Below are positions 44,668-53,333 of a stretch of DNA of 59,964 nt, piece by piece. The stretch is from a bacterium D16-56 (GTDB taxonomy: Bacteria; Bacillota; Clostridia; Lachnospirales; Lachnospiraceae), in the NCBI GenBank assembly GCA_003611875.1, contig RAYY01000032.1, positions 1-59,964 of the forward strand. The letters are read 5' to 3'. Made by a program: the position numbers and the translations under genes. The notes beneath the pieces were generated by a model. It ran no database searches. It had not been told where the DNA came from and saw nothing but the letters and a program-made list of their open reading frames with translations. Positions within the stretch are counted from its first letter, which is position 1, and every line of letters starts with the position of its first letter.

Positions 44668-45450
44668 CTATAATTTCACCAATTCATCAATAATCCCATT
44701 CCGAACCCACTGTACAGCATTCTCATAGTCCTCATTTGTATCAAATTCTATCCAGCCATTCTGAAAAATCTTTGCCTTTACCGGTCTTCCCGATTGGATA
44801 ACCGCATTCAGCAGATCCGTCATATATGCCTTGCGTACCGTCTTTCCCGACTGCTGCCATGGTTTATCCTCATAGCTTCTATAAGCTTCTTCTAAGATTC
44901 CTTCCATATGCTTTAGACCATTGGAAGAAAACTTTAGAATGCCAATATACCTTGCATCAATCTCCGTAAGTTTTGGACTCTCTAGACCAAGCTCCACAAT
45001 ATTTCCTTTCTCATCTATGGATAGACTCTCCGTATCAAAGTCTATCCTTCCATATCGTTTTTTCCAGTACTTTTTCCAGTTATCATCCACTGCAACAGTA
45101 AAATCTTCTGTGACTTCCATCATGCCTCTCAGGATTCGTTCCTCAAATAAGATATCCGAATAACTTACAATTACGTCATCGTCAAACTCATCCCTTGCCG
45201 CCATCAGAGATTCCACCATATTGGTCTCAGCATAATCCTTATTCACATAGTATTTCACATTCGGGTACCCAATCTTATCCGCACCATACCCTTTCACCAC
45301 AATAATGTCCCCTATTCCACACTGACGGTACATTTCTATTTGCCGTTCAATAATCGTTTTTCCCATAAACATAAGCATACCCTTCGGTAAATTTTCTGTA
45401 TACTTTTTCAGCCTGGTTCCCTGACCTGCTGCCAATATAATTGCCTTCAT
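44668..45450 (-). CDS. Nucleotidyltransferase, probable CTP:phosphoglutamine cytidylyltransferase (Cj1416-like)
   Basis: The 260-residue protein is a LicC-like nucleotidyltransferase: AAGQGTRLKKYTENLPKGM (nucleotide-binding loop, residues 7-25), NMVESLMAARDEF, IVSYSDI (metal-binding Asp), VAVDDNWKKYWKKRYG and GWIEFDTNEDYENA. The VVDxxWRKxW-type and WxExDTxEDY-type patterns match Campylobacter Cj1416, which makes CDP-L-glutamine from CTP and glutamine phosphate. The same fold also serves phosphocholine (LicC). I favour phosphoglutamine because the glutamine kinase and the amidotransferase-like hydrolase lie in the same operon. The ATG follows AGAGG. Confidence 0.75.
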   Translation of the reverse strand: MKAIILAAGQGTRLKKYTENLPKGMLMFMGKTIIERQIEMYRQCGIGDIIVVKGYGADKIGYPNVKYYVNKDYAETNMVESLMAARDEFDDDVIVSYSDILFEERILRGMMEVTEDFTVAVDDNWKKYWKKRYGRIDFDTESLSIDEKGNIVELGLESPKLTEIDARYIGILKFSSNGLKHMEGILEEAYRSYEDKPWQQSGKTVRKAYMTDLLNAVIQSGRPVKAKIFQNGWIEFDTNEDYENAVQWVRNGIIDELVKL

Positions 45451-45477
45451 TTCCGATAACCTCTCTTATTTCCTTTT

Positions 45478-46540
45478 CTATCCATTTTCCAAGTCCAAAT
45501 GACACCACTTATATCCCAAAGAAGGATGACGCACAGACATGGTTGTACTTCTTACAAACGGGGCAGAACTAAACGCCACATAGATCACGATCTCATTTTG
45601 AGCCAGCATTCTTAAATCTGCTCCTGTCATTGTGTCATCATAATCAAAAATCAATTTGCGACCCGCGTTGTATACAGGATACTGCAGATTATAAGCCAGA
45701 TTAGCAGCAATACCCCCCCCCCACGCCGGAATAGCTCTGAAGATTACAATCGCCAAATATTGCGATTTTACTGTTTTTCGTGTCCTGGTTCCAATAAGGG
45801 ATTTTCCCTTTCCTGTTTTTGCTGATCAGGCAAATACTGCATAATTCTTCGCTTTTCACAGGCTCTCTGTAATCCGACAGGAAATAATACCGTTCTTCTC
45901 TCTCTATCTGGCAGACAGATATTATCCCTTCTGTCGTTCTCCTTAAATAATCGGCAATTAAATCGGATATGATTTTAGCTCCAACGCTGGATATATGGTG
46001 TTCCTTAGAAAAAACCTGGTGCTGATCTCTCATTTTCATAAAACTGGGGAGGACATCTATAGTTTCTACTCCGGCATCTATTACCTGATATAAATACTTT
46101 CTCCATTGCGGTACATTGATTGACTTTCCTGCCATAAAACTTTCGTCCGGACATATCCGTGAAGGGTAGACCACGCCTTTGTTCGGCAGCGCTGCATAGA
46201 TAAAACGGGTCCCTCTTTTCTTAAAATAATCCGAGATCCCTTTTATCTGTTCATATGCATATAGAGACCGGCTTCCCCACCCAATATTTTTATAATCCAA
46301 AGGGGCAAGATAGCTGATCGTATGGTGATCCAGCAAATCCCCTTCCCCCGTCTCCACATACCGATTTTTATATAGCCTTTTTCCGAGATGAAAACAAATA
46401 TATCTTTTCTGCATATATCTGCGAAAAGGTTCCAGATCCCGATACCACTGCTCATAACTGCCATTGGACAGGCACTCATCATTAAGGACCTGAAGCTGTT
46501 CCTGCCGGTGCTTTTCAATCGATTCGGCAATCAGTTTCAT
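45478..46540 (-). pseudogene. AlgX/SGNH-like surface polysaccharide modification gene, phase-off by a 10-G tract
   Basis: The gene starts at ATG 46540 (GGGAG upstream) and overlaps the amidotransferase stop by 26 bp. It reads as an AlgJ/AlgX-type SGNH protein: RFIYAALPNKGVVYPS, EHHISSVGAKIISDLIADYL, then IAIFGDCNLQSYSGVGGG. At the ten-G tract (45713-45722) the frame meets YCC and stops after 279 residues. One base fewer (nine G) would continue as IAANLAYNLQYPVYNAG ... SAPFVRSTTMS and give 353 residues. The rest of the SGNH core is thus present but out of frame. It is best seen as a reversible off state or an assembly error, not a dead gene. Position between phosphoramidate-type genes suggests it decorates or transfers the group; this is inference. 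No signal peptide is obvious. Confidence 0.8.
45713..45722 (-). repeat. 10-G homopolymer tract splitting the AlgX/SGNH-like gene
   Basis: Ten consecutive C on the + strand (sense G). A count of nine or twelve would join the frames on either side into one 353-residue (or one residue longer) product; ten gives a stop four codons later. Confidence 0.9.
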
Positions 46541-47174
46541 CTGCTCCCTCTCCTTCCTCTCCCAACAAGGAATGCAGCATCTGAATATCTGCTTCTGCAA
46601 ACGGGCTTTCCCTTTCTGGATGCCACATTGTTCCCAATATGGGATATTTCTTATGCCTTACGGCTTTCACCACTCCGTCAGCACTCTTGGCAAGAACTTC
46701 CAACTCAGCATTCCTCACCTGCAGACATGCTTGTTTATGATAGCTGTTTACCTCGCGGTTAAAATTTCCAAGCTGGGAATCCGTTCTTCCATAAAGTATG
46801 GTTCGAACTCCTATATGCCCTTCCACATCGGCCAAGTCCTCCCCAAAAAAGTCAAGGATAGACTGCATTCCTCTGCAGAACCCATATAAGGGAATTTTTT
46901 TCGTTACTGCTATCCGGATCAGCTCAGCATCCATACAGTCCCGTTCAGGGGCATTTCCTCCATATTTGACAAGACTGTTGCCGCCGGTAAGAATCATTCC
47001 CGACGGCAATAAATTTCGAATAAATTTTTCTGCTGATCTGGCCCGGTTTGGCAGCGGGACTGGAAGAAAACCACAGGCTGTAATAAACTGTGCAATCCTC
47101 TGGTCGGCACAGTCCCGCCTCTCCTGATAGCTTTCTATAATCTCCACGCGCTGTGTATAGACAATCTTTTTCAT
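46515..47174 (-). CDS. Class I glutamine amidotransferase-like hydrolase (Cj1417-like)
   Basis: The 219-residue protein is a peptidase C26/GATase fold enzyme: nucleophile Cys100 in YGFCRGMQSI, then His185 and Glu187 in TMWHPERESPF. In Campylobacter the homologue Cj1417 hydrolyses gamma-glutamyl-CDP-amidate to glutamate and cytidine diphosphoramidate. The same fold also occurs in ordinary gamma-glutamyl hydrolases, but the location between the glutamine kinase-like and cytidylyltransferase-like genes favours the phosphoramidate role. Start at ATG 47174, preceded by GAGGAAGGA. Its 3' end overlaps the AlgX/SGNH-like gene. Confidence 0.8.
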   Translation of the reverse strand: MKKIVYTQRVEIIESYQERRDCADQRIAQFITACGFLPVPLPNRARSAEKFIRNLLPSGMILTGGNSLVKYGGNAPERDCMDAELIRIAVTKKIPLYGFCRGMQSILDFFGEDLADVEGHIGVRTILYGRTDSQLGNFNREVNSYHKQACLQVRNAELEVLAKSADGVVKAVRHKKYPILGTMWHPERESPFAEADIQMLHSLLGEEGEGADETDCRID

Positions 47175-47237
47175 TTTTTCCTTCCTCATAAAATTTAAGT
47201 CTCAGCCCTTCTGTCTGCCTGTTTCTTCTGAAGCAAA

Positions 47238-50078
47238 TCACCCAGAAACGATTTCCTCATACACCGCTAAAATTTTCTCATGTTTGCAGTCAAGCGTAAG
47301 CTGTGCGGTGCTTTTTACATAATGATAAATTGATTCGCCACAGCCAATTGCCGCCGGTATGGAAAATTCCGCACACCGGATTGCCATATGGGAGGCAGCT
47401 CCGCCATATTTTGTTATTAATCCTGCAATATTTTTAGAAAAAATCCAGTCATATCCAGGGTCTGCCTTTTCCAATACGACAATTTTCCCGCTAATATCGT
47501 CCGTATCCATATCCTCCAGCACCAGGGTAAATGCTGTTACGCTTTTTTCCGTAACAAAGTTTGGCCTTGCCCCTGTATTTTCAATGAAGTCAAAGTCTGC
47601 AGCAGAGCCAATCACTGAGGGCAGGATCAGTTCACTTCTTTTCTTATACTGTTCCTTCCGCTTTTCGATAATCATGCCCCAGAAATCATGAAGGCCGACA
47701 GGAGGATAATATTCTGCTGACAGAATTTCTGGCACTTCAAGATAGGACAGATCCTTTACAGGTATATCTGCGGTCTGTCCCAGTTCTTTGATCAATTCTA
47801 TGGCATAGCTTAATGTTTTCGTGAATATGAATTTGAAATATTCCCTTTGCTCCAATGACGTTTTAAGAAAAAAGAGGAAGGAATCATAAGAAATATCCTC
47901 AAGCCCGTAATCGTTCAGCGCTTTCCATACTTCCACAGGCGACAACATGGGTTCCGGTTTTTGGACCTCCTCTCCGTTAGGCGGTACGGTAATACCCCAT
48001 GACACATGTTCCGTAATAAAATCCATCTGATCGTACCGTTTACTCCGGATATCATAGGTACCGGCCCTTAAATGCCCATAACGTGAAAGAAACTGTCCTT
48101 CTGGAAGTTTTCCCTTTGTAAAAGCACGGAAATCCCGTTCAAATTCCGCTGCCACTGTCTGTATGGAAGATAAAAACAAATGATATTCTTCTGAAGTGAT
48201 GTAGTGCTCTTTCATCAGCGAGATACAGAAGGATTTGGCCATAAACGCACACCTTGCCTGTCTGGAAAAGTGAGGCGTCCCATATTGGTTCAGGGAATTT
48301 AAAAGGGTTTTGATGCTGTTGGCCAGTTGGCCGCCCGTTCGGACTGGTGTATTCTGAAGCTGTTCCTCAACACTCAACCGGATCTGTTCCAGTTGCTTTA
48401 ATGCATGTAAATCACGCTCTAAAATATCAGGATATTCCAGAAGGATGGCCCTCGTTAAGCGAAACAGTGCTTTTCGAACACATGCTGCTTCGTCATGGGT
48501 GAAACCATTGGCTTCCAATTCCAGCAGGGATTTATCAATGGAAAAGTGAAAACAATTCAACACGATCTCAAATTCAATTTTATCATGGGAGGAACGATTC
48601 TCTCTCAGCTTCCGAACATAGTACCTGCACAATTTTTCCTGCAGTTCCCTTGACAAGTCTGCCGGTGTCAAAGCTCGGAACGAAAGGTCAAGACTTATAT
48701 AAGGCTTGTTGCCAAACTTAACCATTAAATCACTGTTTACAGGGGAATATCCCATGGTAACCAGCCCATCATTCCATGCATGACTGGTAATAATATACTG
48801 ATACAAAGAAAAATCCAGATTTTTGGGATTATCACCGATGATTTCCGACGGATTCCAAAAAGCCATGTCAGAAAACAAGGAAAGCCCCTGTTCGCAAAGA
48901 GATTGATAAAAAATCTGCTGTTTCTTTTTTTCCACCTTCAACATATCTACATTGGATTTTCTTCCAAACTTGTACCCAGCCGCCAGGGGACGTACCTGAA
49001 AAATAACAACCTGCTTTGAAGAAGTTATGGCAAACTCAATATCCAACAACATATCTGTCAGTATCTGCTCGATTTCCCTGACTGCAAAAACTAGACATTT
49101 CCATTGGGAAGGAATAGAGCTTTCTTCTACGTCATGGGAAATCCACACCACGCTGCCCCCCAAACCAGAGGTTACAGAATCTGTGCTTCCGTTGTCATCA
49201 TAGTTAATCACATAATAAGGCCGGTTGCGCTGAATATCCCTGGTAAACACGACTCCAGAAAGAATTACATCCGTTGTTTGTCTCTGCACTAGAATCTGCT
49301 GGTCAGGACCTGCATTTTCTCTATAAGAATCAATAACCTGAGAAAAGGCAGAAAGAATGGCCATGGGATCGTCTGCATTAACATTCAGGACACTATGAAA
49401 ATGTCCGGCATTTGAGGATTCAAATGCGTCCTCATAGGTGGAAGAACTACGAACTACAATGGGCGAATGGGCAAACTGTTCCTGAACCTGCTTTGTAATA
49501 AGCGATGAGTTGGCCTGGAACTGACCGACAGTAAAAACAGCAATCGGTTCAATCTTTGACAGCATCAACTGCTCCTGCAGGGCTAAAAGGGTATTGGCCT
49601 TGGTCGAGATCAGGTTCTGACATGGTTTGTTGGAAACATTGTCCCTGTTTAATGCATCCACGATATTTTTCGGTGACAGTTTTTCGTAATAATCAAAGGT
49701 AACTACCCTTCCCCTGATTGATTCCAGGTACTTTTGCGCCGGAATAACCCGCCAGTCATTACCATGGTACAGGGTCAATACAGCATCAGGATATTTTTCA
49801 TGGAGGGAACGCAAATTCTCCGTCGGATCAAAGGTACGCTGCGGCATTACCAGGTCAATATACCGGATTCCCTCTAAGACATCCTTCCTCTCCTGTTCAT
49901 TAGAAACATGGTTACCAAACCAGGCATCAGAAGCATCGTCACTGACCAGTCCGAAAATACAAAGATCTGCACCTACACGGGCTTTTTTTAATGCTCGGAT
50001 GTGTCCATAGTGAAGGAGGTCTACCATTCCAAAGGAATAGGATATATTGGTTATGGATTTTTCTAATGTATTCTTCAT
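47238..50078 (-). CDS. L-glutamine kinase-like PEP-synthase-fold enzyme fused to an N-terminal cytidylyltransferase-like domain
   Basis: The 946-residue protein has three parts. Residues 1-140 form a cytidylyltransferase-like domain with the HxGH motif at 23-26 (LLHYGHIRAL) and YHGNDW near 104. Residues about 150-365 form an ATP-grasp domain of PEP-synthase type (IVVRSSSTYEDAFESSNAG at 207-225, ILSGVVFTR, YYVINYDDNGSTDSVTSG at 288-305, IFQVRPL). The C-terminus carries the phosphohistidine swivel domain (LITKYGGAASHMAIR, His at about 897). The ATP-grasp and SSNAG/NYDxxGxTDSVTSG patterns resemble Campylobacter Cj1418, an L-glutamine kinase that makes glutamine phosphate. The N-terminal domain is absent there. 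The ATG follows GAGG. It lies between the LicD-type gene and the amidotransferase-like gene, in one operon. Confidence 0.8.
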   Translation of the reverse strand: MKNTLEKSITNISYSFGMVDLLHYGHIRALKKARVGADLCIFGLVSDDASDAWFGNHVSNEQERKDVLEGIRYIDLVMPQRTFDPTENLRSLHEKYPDAVLTLYHGNDWRVIPAQKYLESIRGRVVTFDYYEKLSPKNIVDALNRDNVSNKPCQNLISTKANTLLALQEQLMLSKIEPIAVFTVGQFQANSSLITKQVQEQFAHSPIVVRSSSTYEDAFESSNAGHFHSVLNVNADDPMAILSAFSQVIDSYRENAGPDQQILVQRQTTDVILSGVVFTRDIQRNRPYYVINYDDNGSTDSVTSGLGGSVVWISHDVEESSIPSQWKCLVFAVREIEQILTDMLLDIEFAITSSKQVVIFQVRPLAAGYKFGRKSNVDMLKVEKKKQQIFYQSLCEQGLSLFSDMAFWNPSEIIGDNPKNLDFSLYQYIITSHAWNDGLVTMGYSPVNSDLMVKFGNKPYISLDLSFRALTPADLSRELQEKLCRYYVRKLRENRSSHDKIEFEIVLNCFHFSIDKSLLELEANGFTHDEAACVRKALFRLTRAILLEYPDILERDLHALKQLEQIRLSVEEQLQNTPVRTGGQLANSIKTLLNSLNQYGTPHFSRQARCAFMAKSFCISLMKEHYITSEEYHLFLSSIQTVAAEFERDFRAFTKGKLPEGQFLSRYGHLRAGTYDIRSKRYDQMDFITEHVSWGITVPPNGEEVQKPEPMLSPVEVWKALNDYGLEDISYDSFLFFLKTSLEQREYFKFIFTKTLSYAIELIKELGQTADIPVKDLSYLEVPEILSAEYYPPVGLHDFWGMIIEKRKEQYKKRSELILPSVIGSAADFDFIENTGARPNFVTEKSVTAFTLVLEDMDTDDISGKIVVLEKADPGYDWIFSKNIAGLITKYGGAASHMAIRCAEFSIPAAIGCGESIYHYVKSTAQLTLDCKHEKILAVYEEIVSG

Positions 50079-50119
50079 GTTAACCTCATTTTGGTATTGT
50101 TAGCTAATATTTCTCACTT

Positions 50120-50929
50120 TCAATCATCTACATATGCAATAAATGTATGTGACGATACCTGCTTATCGATAGAAGGCAATTCCATATAGTTATTATAAAA
50201 CGCTTTCAAATACATATCATATCCTATTGGTGCCTTATAACATTTTCCCTCAAACCTGACTTCCACAAAAGATTTAAATACACTTTTATCACAGGACACA
50301 TTCGTAAATCCTGTAAAATTTCCTATTCTCTGTGTATTTATATCTATATATTTCTTAGAATTTTTCACCATTTCTTTTACAAAATATGCTTTAGGAAATG
50401 GTTTAACAAGAAGTCGTAAAACATATATCAATATCCTGCGCATTATATTTCCATTTGGTCTATGATTTAGTGTTCTTAAAAGATTCAAATTTCTATATAT
50501 GTTTCTTTTCATAAACATTATTTCTAACATTCTATTATCATCAGGCGCATTGTCATATACAAAAACATCTATATAAACAGATATCTTGCTTCCTTTTTCG
50601 TTTGGCTCATACAATATAGTGGTTGTATCTAACACCTTGCCAAAAGGATAATAAAACGCATTATTATTCTCTATATTATATGCTCTATATCGTTCATTTG
50701 ACTGATTAAACAAATTAATAAATTTATCATAATCTGATCGGAGCATTCCTATGTCAACATCATCATCCCATGGAATATAACCCTGATGGCGCACAGCGCC
50801 TAACAAAGTTCCACAGTCAAGCCAATAATTTATATCATTTTTATCGCAAAAATCCACAACCCAATCTAAAATGTTTACTTGTATTTTTTTCAATTCATCT
50901 ACATATATTCTACGCATCCCATTACTCAC
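50120..50929 (-). CDS. LicD-family phosphotransferase
   Basis: The 269-residue protein has the LicD signature NYWLDCGTLLGAVRHQGYIPWDDDVDIGM (residues about 34-62), with the Asp cluster expected to bind metal, and no signal peptide. LicD proteins transfer phosphocholine or other phospho-groups from CDP donors to sugars. Here it sits immediately upstream of the glutamine kinase-like gene, so it is a candidate transferase for the CDP-linked phosphoramidate (inference); a choline role cannot be excluded, since no choline uptake or kinase gene is seen. Start could be GTG 50929 or ATG 50917. Confidence 0.8.
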   Translation of the reverse strand: MSNGMRRIYVDELKKIQVNILDWVVDFCDKNDINYWLDCGTLLGAVRHQGYIPWDDDVDIGMLRSDYDKFINLFNQSNERYRAYNIENNNAFYYPFGKVLDTTTILYEPNEKGSKISVYIDVFVYDNAPDDNRMLEIMFMKRNIYRNLNLLRTLNHRPNGNIMRRILIYVLRLLVKPFPKAYFVKEMVKNSKKYIDINTQRIGNFTGFTNVSCDKSVFKSFVEVRFEGKCYKAPIGYDMYLKAFYNNYMELPSIDKQVSSHTFIAYVDD

Positions 50930-50980
50930 CTCTTATAATCCCAGGATTCAACTACAAAGTTTCTTCCATATCTATGCATA

Positions 50981-52294
50981 TTAAATTCTCAACTCAAATT
51001 TCATCTTATCCTGCACAAAAATTTCTTTGCCAATCTGCACCTCAATTATCTTTAGTCTTGTCTCGGCAATTACTGTGTGTTTGCAGCCAGCTTGCATTAT
51101 TATAACGTTTCCCACTCTCACCTGCTGTTCTACACCATCTACAATTGTTCTCCCGCTTCCTGATATTACAATCCACACCTCATCTCTGTTTTGATGACTA
51201 TGATAACTCATCCTGCAGCCAGCTTTTAAATCTACTCGGATCGTCAAACTTTCATCCTCTACATTCAGCACCTGGTATCCTCCCCAAGATTTTTCTGCTA
51301 TCATAATCTCCTGGTTAATTTCATCCACATAAGGTTTTATATAAGAGCTTTGCTCTTTATCCGAAACCAGGATTCCATTTGGGCCTGCAGAAATAATCAC
51401 ATCATGAAGCCCCATAGCCAATATAGGTATACTCAATTCATTAATGACATGCAAATTATTACAGTCCCTATCTATAATCGCATCCCCTATAATATGTCTT
51501 TCCATTGCGTCTGTGAGTGTATTCCACGTACCAAGATCCCTCCATTTTCCTACAAAACGCATGACCTGAATCAATGATTCTTTCTCAGCTATAGCATAAT
51601 CAAAGCTAATCTTTTCTAATGAATCATATCTTTGGAGCAAATCCTCATAATCTATATAACCTAATAAATCTCTTGCTTTATCAAGAATATATTTTATTCT
51701 AAATGCAAAAACTCCGGCATTCCAAAGTCCCCCCTTTTGTATGAAAGCATAGGCATCCATTCTTTCCGGCTTTTCCTTAAAGGCATCAACCAAACTGATC
51801 TCTGATAAATATTTTGGAATAATGTATCCATATTTCTCACTGGGGTATGTAGGCTTGATTCCCATAAGTACCAGGTTAGCTTCATCTTTTCCCGCTTGTT
51901 CGCTTAATTTTCCCAAAGCCTTAAAATAGTCTTCTTCCACATACGGATCTACAGGTACTACCACTACAACCTCATCCTCAGATACCTTTTGAATTTCATA
52001 CATATATGATGATGCTAATACAATTGCGGGAAACGTATCTCTTCTAAATGGTTCCACAGATATTCCCACATCATAACCAATTTGATTGTGAATAGCTGAA
52101 ACCTGAGTCTTTGCTGTTGCTATTATAATCCTGGCATCTTTGTCTACATTTTTTATTTGTCTGTACATTCTTTGAATCATTGACTCATAGCCATTTTCAG
52201 TTGGAAATATTTTTATAAACTGTTTCGATCTAATATCGTTGGAAAGAGGCCAAAGTCTTTTACCCGATCCTCCGGAAAGCAATATAATATTCAA
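50981..52294 (-). CDS. manC: Mannose-1-phosphate guanylyltransferase (ManC), with isomerase-type cupin tail
   Basis: The 437-residue protein has the guanylyltransferase signature LSGGSGKRLWPLSNDIRSKQF (residues 6-26) and a C-terminal cupin (YHSHQNRDEVWIVISGSGR, QAGCKHTVIAE) of type II phosphomannose isomerases. It makes GDP-mannose, the entry to GDP-fucose. The start is TTG at 52294 with AGGGA upstream. It lies 10 bp after the fcl stop and before the LicD-type gene, in one operon. Confidence 0.93.
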   Translation of the reverse strand: MNIILLSGGSGKRLWPLSNDIRSKQFIKIFPTENGYESMIQRMYRQIKNVDKDARIIIATAKTQVSAIHNQIGYDVGISVEPFRRDTFPAIVLASSYMYEIQKVSEDEVVVVVPVDPYVEEDYFKALGKLSEQAGKDEANLVLMGIKPTYPSEKYGYIIPKYLSEISLVDAFKEKPERMDAYAFIQKGGLWNAGVFAFRIKYILDKARDLLGYIDYEDLLQRYDSLEKISFDYAIAEKESLIQVMRFVGKWRDLGTWNTLTDAMERHIIGDAIIDRDCNNLHVINELSIPILAMGLHDVIISAGPNGILVSDKEQSSYIKPYVDEINQEIMIAEKSWGGYQVLNVEDESLTIRVDLKAGCRMSYHSHQNRDEVWIVISGSGRTIVDGVEQQVRVGNVIIMQAGCKHTVIAETRLKIIEVQIGKEIFVQDKMKFELRI

Positions 52295-52304
52295 AAATCC
52301 CTGC

Positions 52305-53252
52305 CTACCTTTCTGTCCTCACAGAATCTAAATGATTTAAAAAGTCCATGTATGACAATCGGATACCATCCTCCAATTCTGTTTTATACGTCCATCCCAA
52401 TTTTGTCGCCTTTGATACGTCAAGCAACTTTCTTGGTGTTCCGTTAGGCTTGCTCATATCCCAGTTAATCTCCCCATCATACCCAATTACTTTGGCAACC
52501 AATTCCGCCAGATCTCTAATACAGATCTCCTTTCCTGACCCACCATTTACAGTTTCATCTCCACTGTAATTGTTCATTAAAAACACACAAAGATTTGCAA
52601 GATCATCGACATAAAGAAATTCCCGAAGGGGACTTCCATCGCCCCAACAGGTAACGGATGCCACACCACTCTGTTTTGCTTCATGGAACCTTCTTATTAA
52701 TGCTGGCAGCACATGACTGCGTGTTGGATGATAGTTATCATTTGGTCCATAAAGATTTGTAGGCATAACAGTAATAAAATCTGTTCCATATTGCTTGTTC
52801 AAATACGCGCAATATTTTAATCCGCTGATTTTTGCAAGTGCATAAGCCTCATTTGTTTTTTCCAGTTCTGATGTCAACAAACAGTCTTCCTTCATGGGCT
52901 GTGGAGCAAGACGTGGGTATATGCAGGAAGATCCTAAAAATTCTAGCTTTTTTACGCCGTTTTTCCAAGCAGCATGAATAACATTCATCTCCATCATCAT
53001 ATTCTCATAAATAAAATCAGCAAGTGCCTCTGAGTTTGCGACAATCCCGCCCACCTTTCCTGCCGAATGAAAAACATATTCCGGTTTTTCCTCAACAAAA
53101 AAAGCCTCTACGGCTTCTTGTCTCGTCAGATCTAATTCCCTATGTGTCCTTTTTACCAGATTGCAGTAGCCTTGCCGCTCCAACTCCCGAACTATGGCAG
53201 AACCTACCATTCCTTTATGCCCTGCGACATAAATCTTTGCATCCTTTTCCAT
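52305..53252 (-). CDS. fcl: GDP-L-fucose synthase
   Basis: The 315-residue SDR enzyme has the GHKGMVGSAI nucleotide loop, the SSCIYPRLAPQPMKED and NEAYALAKISGLKYC catalytic segments (Ser/Tyr/Lys), and a C-terminal GxPRKLLDxSKxxxLGW motif. All of these are specific to GDP-4-keto-6-deoxymannose 3,5-epimerase/4-reductase. It yields GDP-L-fucose. ATG 53252 follows GGGAGGAG. It follows gmd by 81 bp. Confidence 0.94.
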   Translation of the reverse strand: MEKDAKIYVAGHKGMVGSAIVRELERQGYCNLVKRTHRELDLTRQEAVEAFFVEEKPEYVFHSAGKVGGIVANSEALADFIYENMMMEMNVIHAAWKNGVKKLEFLGSSCIYPRLAPQPMKEDCLLTSELEKTNEAYALAKISGLKYCAYLNKQYGTDFITVMPTNLYGPNDNYHPTRSHVLPALIRRFHEAKQSGVASVTCWGDGSPLREFLYVDDLANLCVFLMNNYSGDETVNGGSGKEICIRDLAELVAKVIGYDGEINWDMSKPNGTPRKLLDVSKATKLGWTYKTELEDGIRLSYMDFLNHLDSVRTER

Positions 53253-53333
53253 TGCCTCTCCTCCCACATCTTCATATTTTAAAACGCTTTTTCCTATATT
53301 TTGTCAAATCAATTTATCTACTTTAGTCTCATC

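Noticed and set aside
44668-45450. Phosphocholine (LicC) rather than phosphoglutamine cytidylyltransferase
   Set aside because: Not fully excluded, but no choline uptake or choline kinase gene is present and the glutamine-kinase and amidotransferase-like neighbours fit the phosphoramidate route better.
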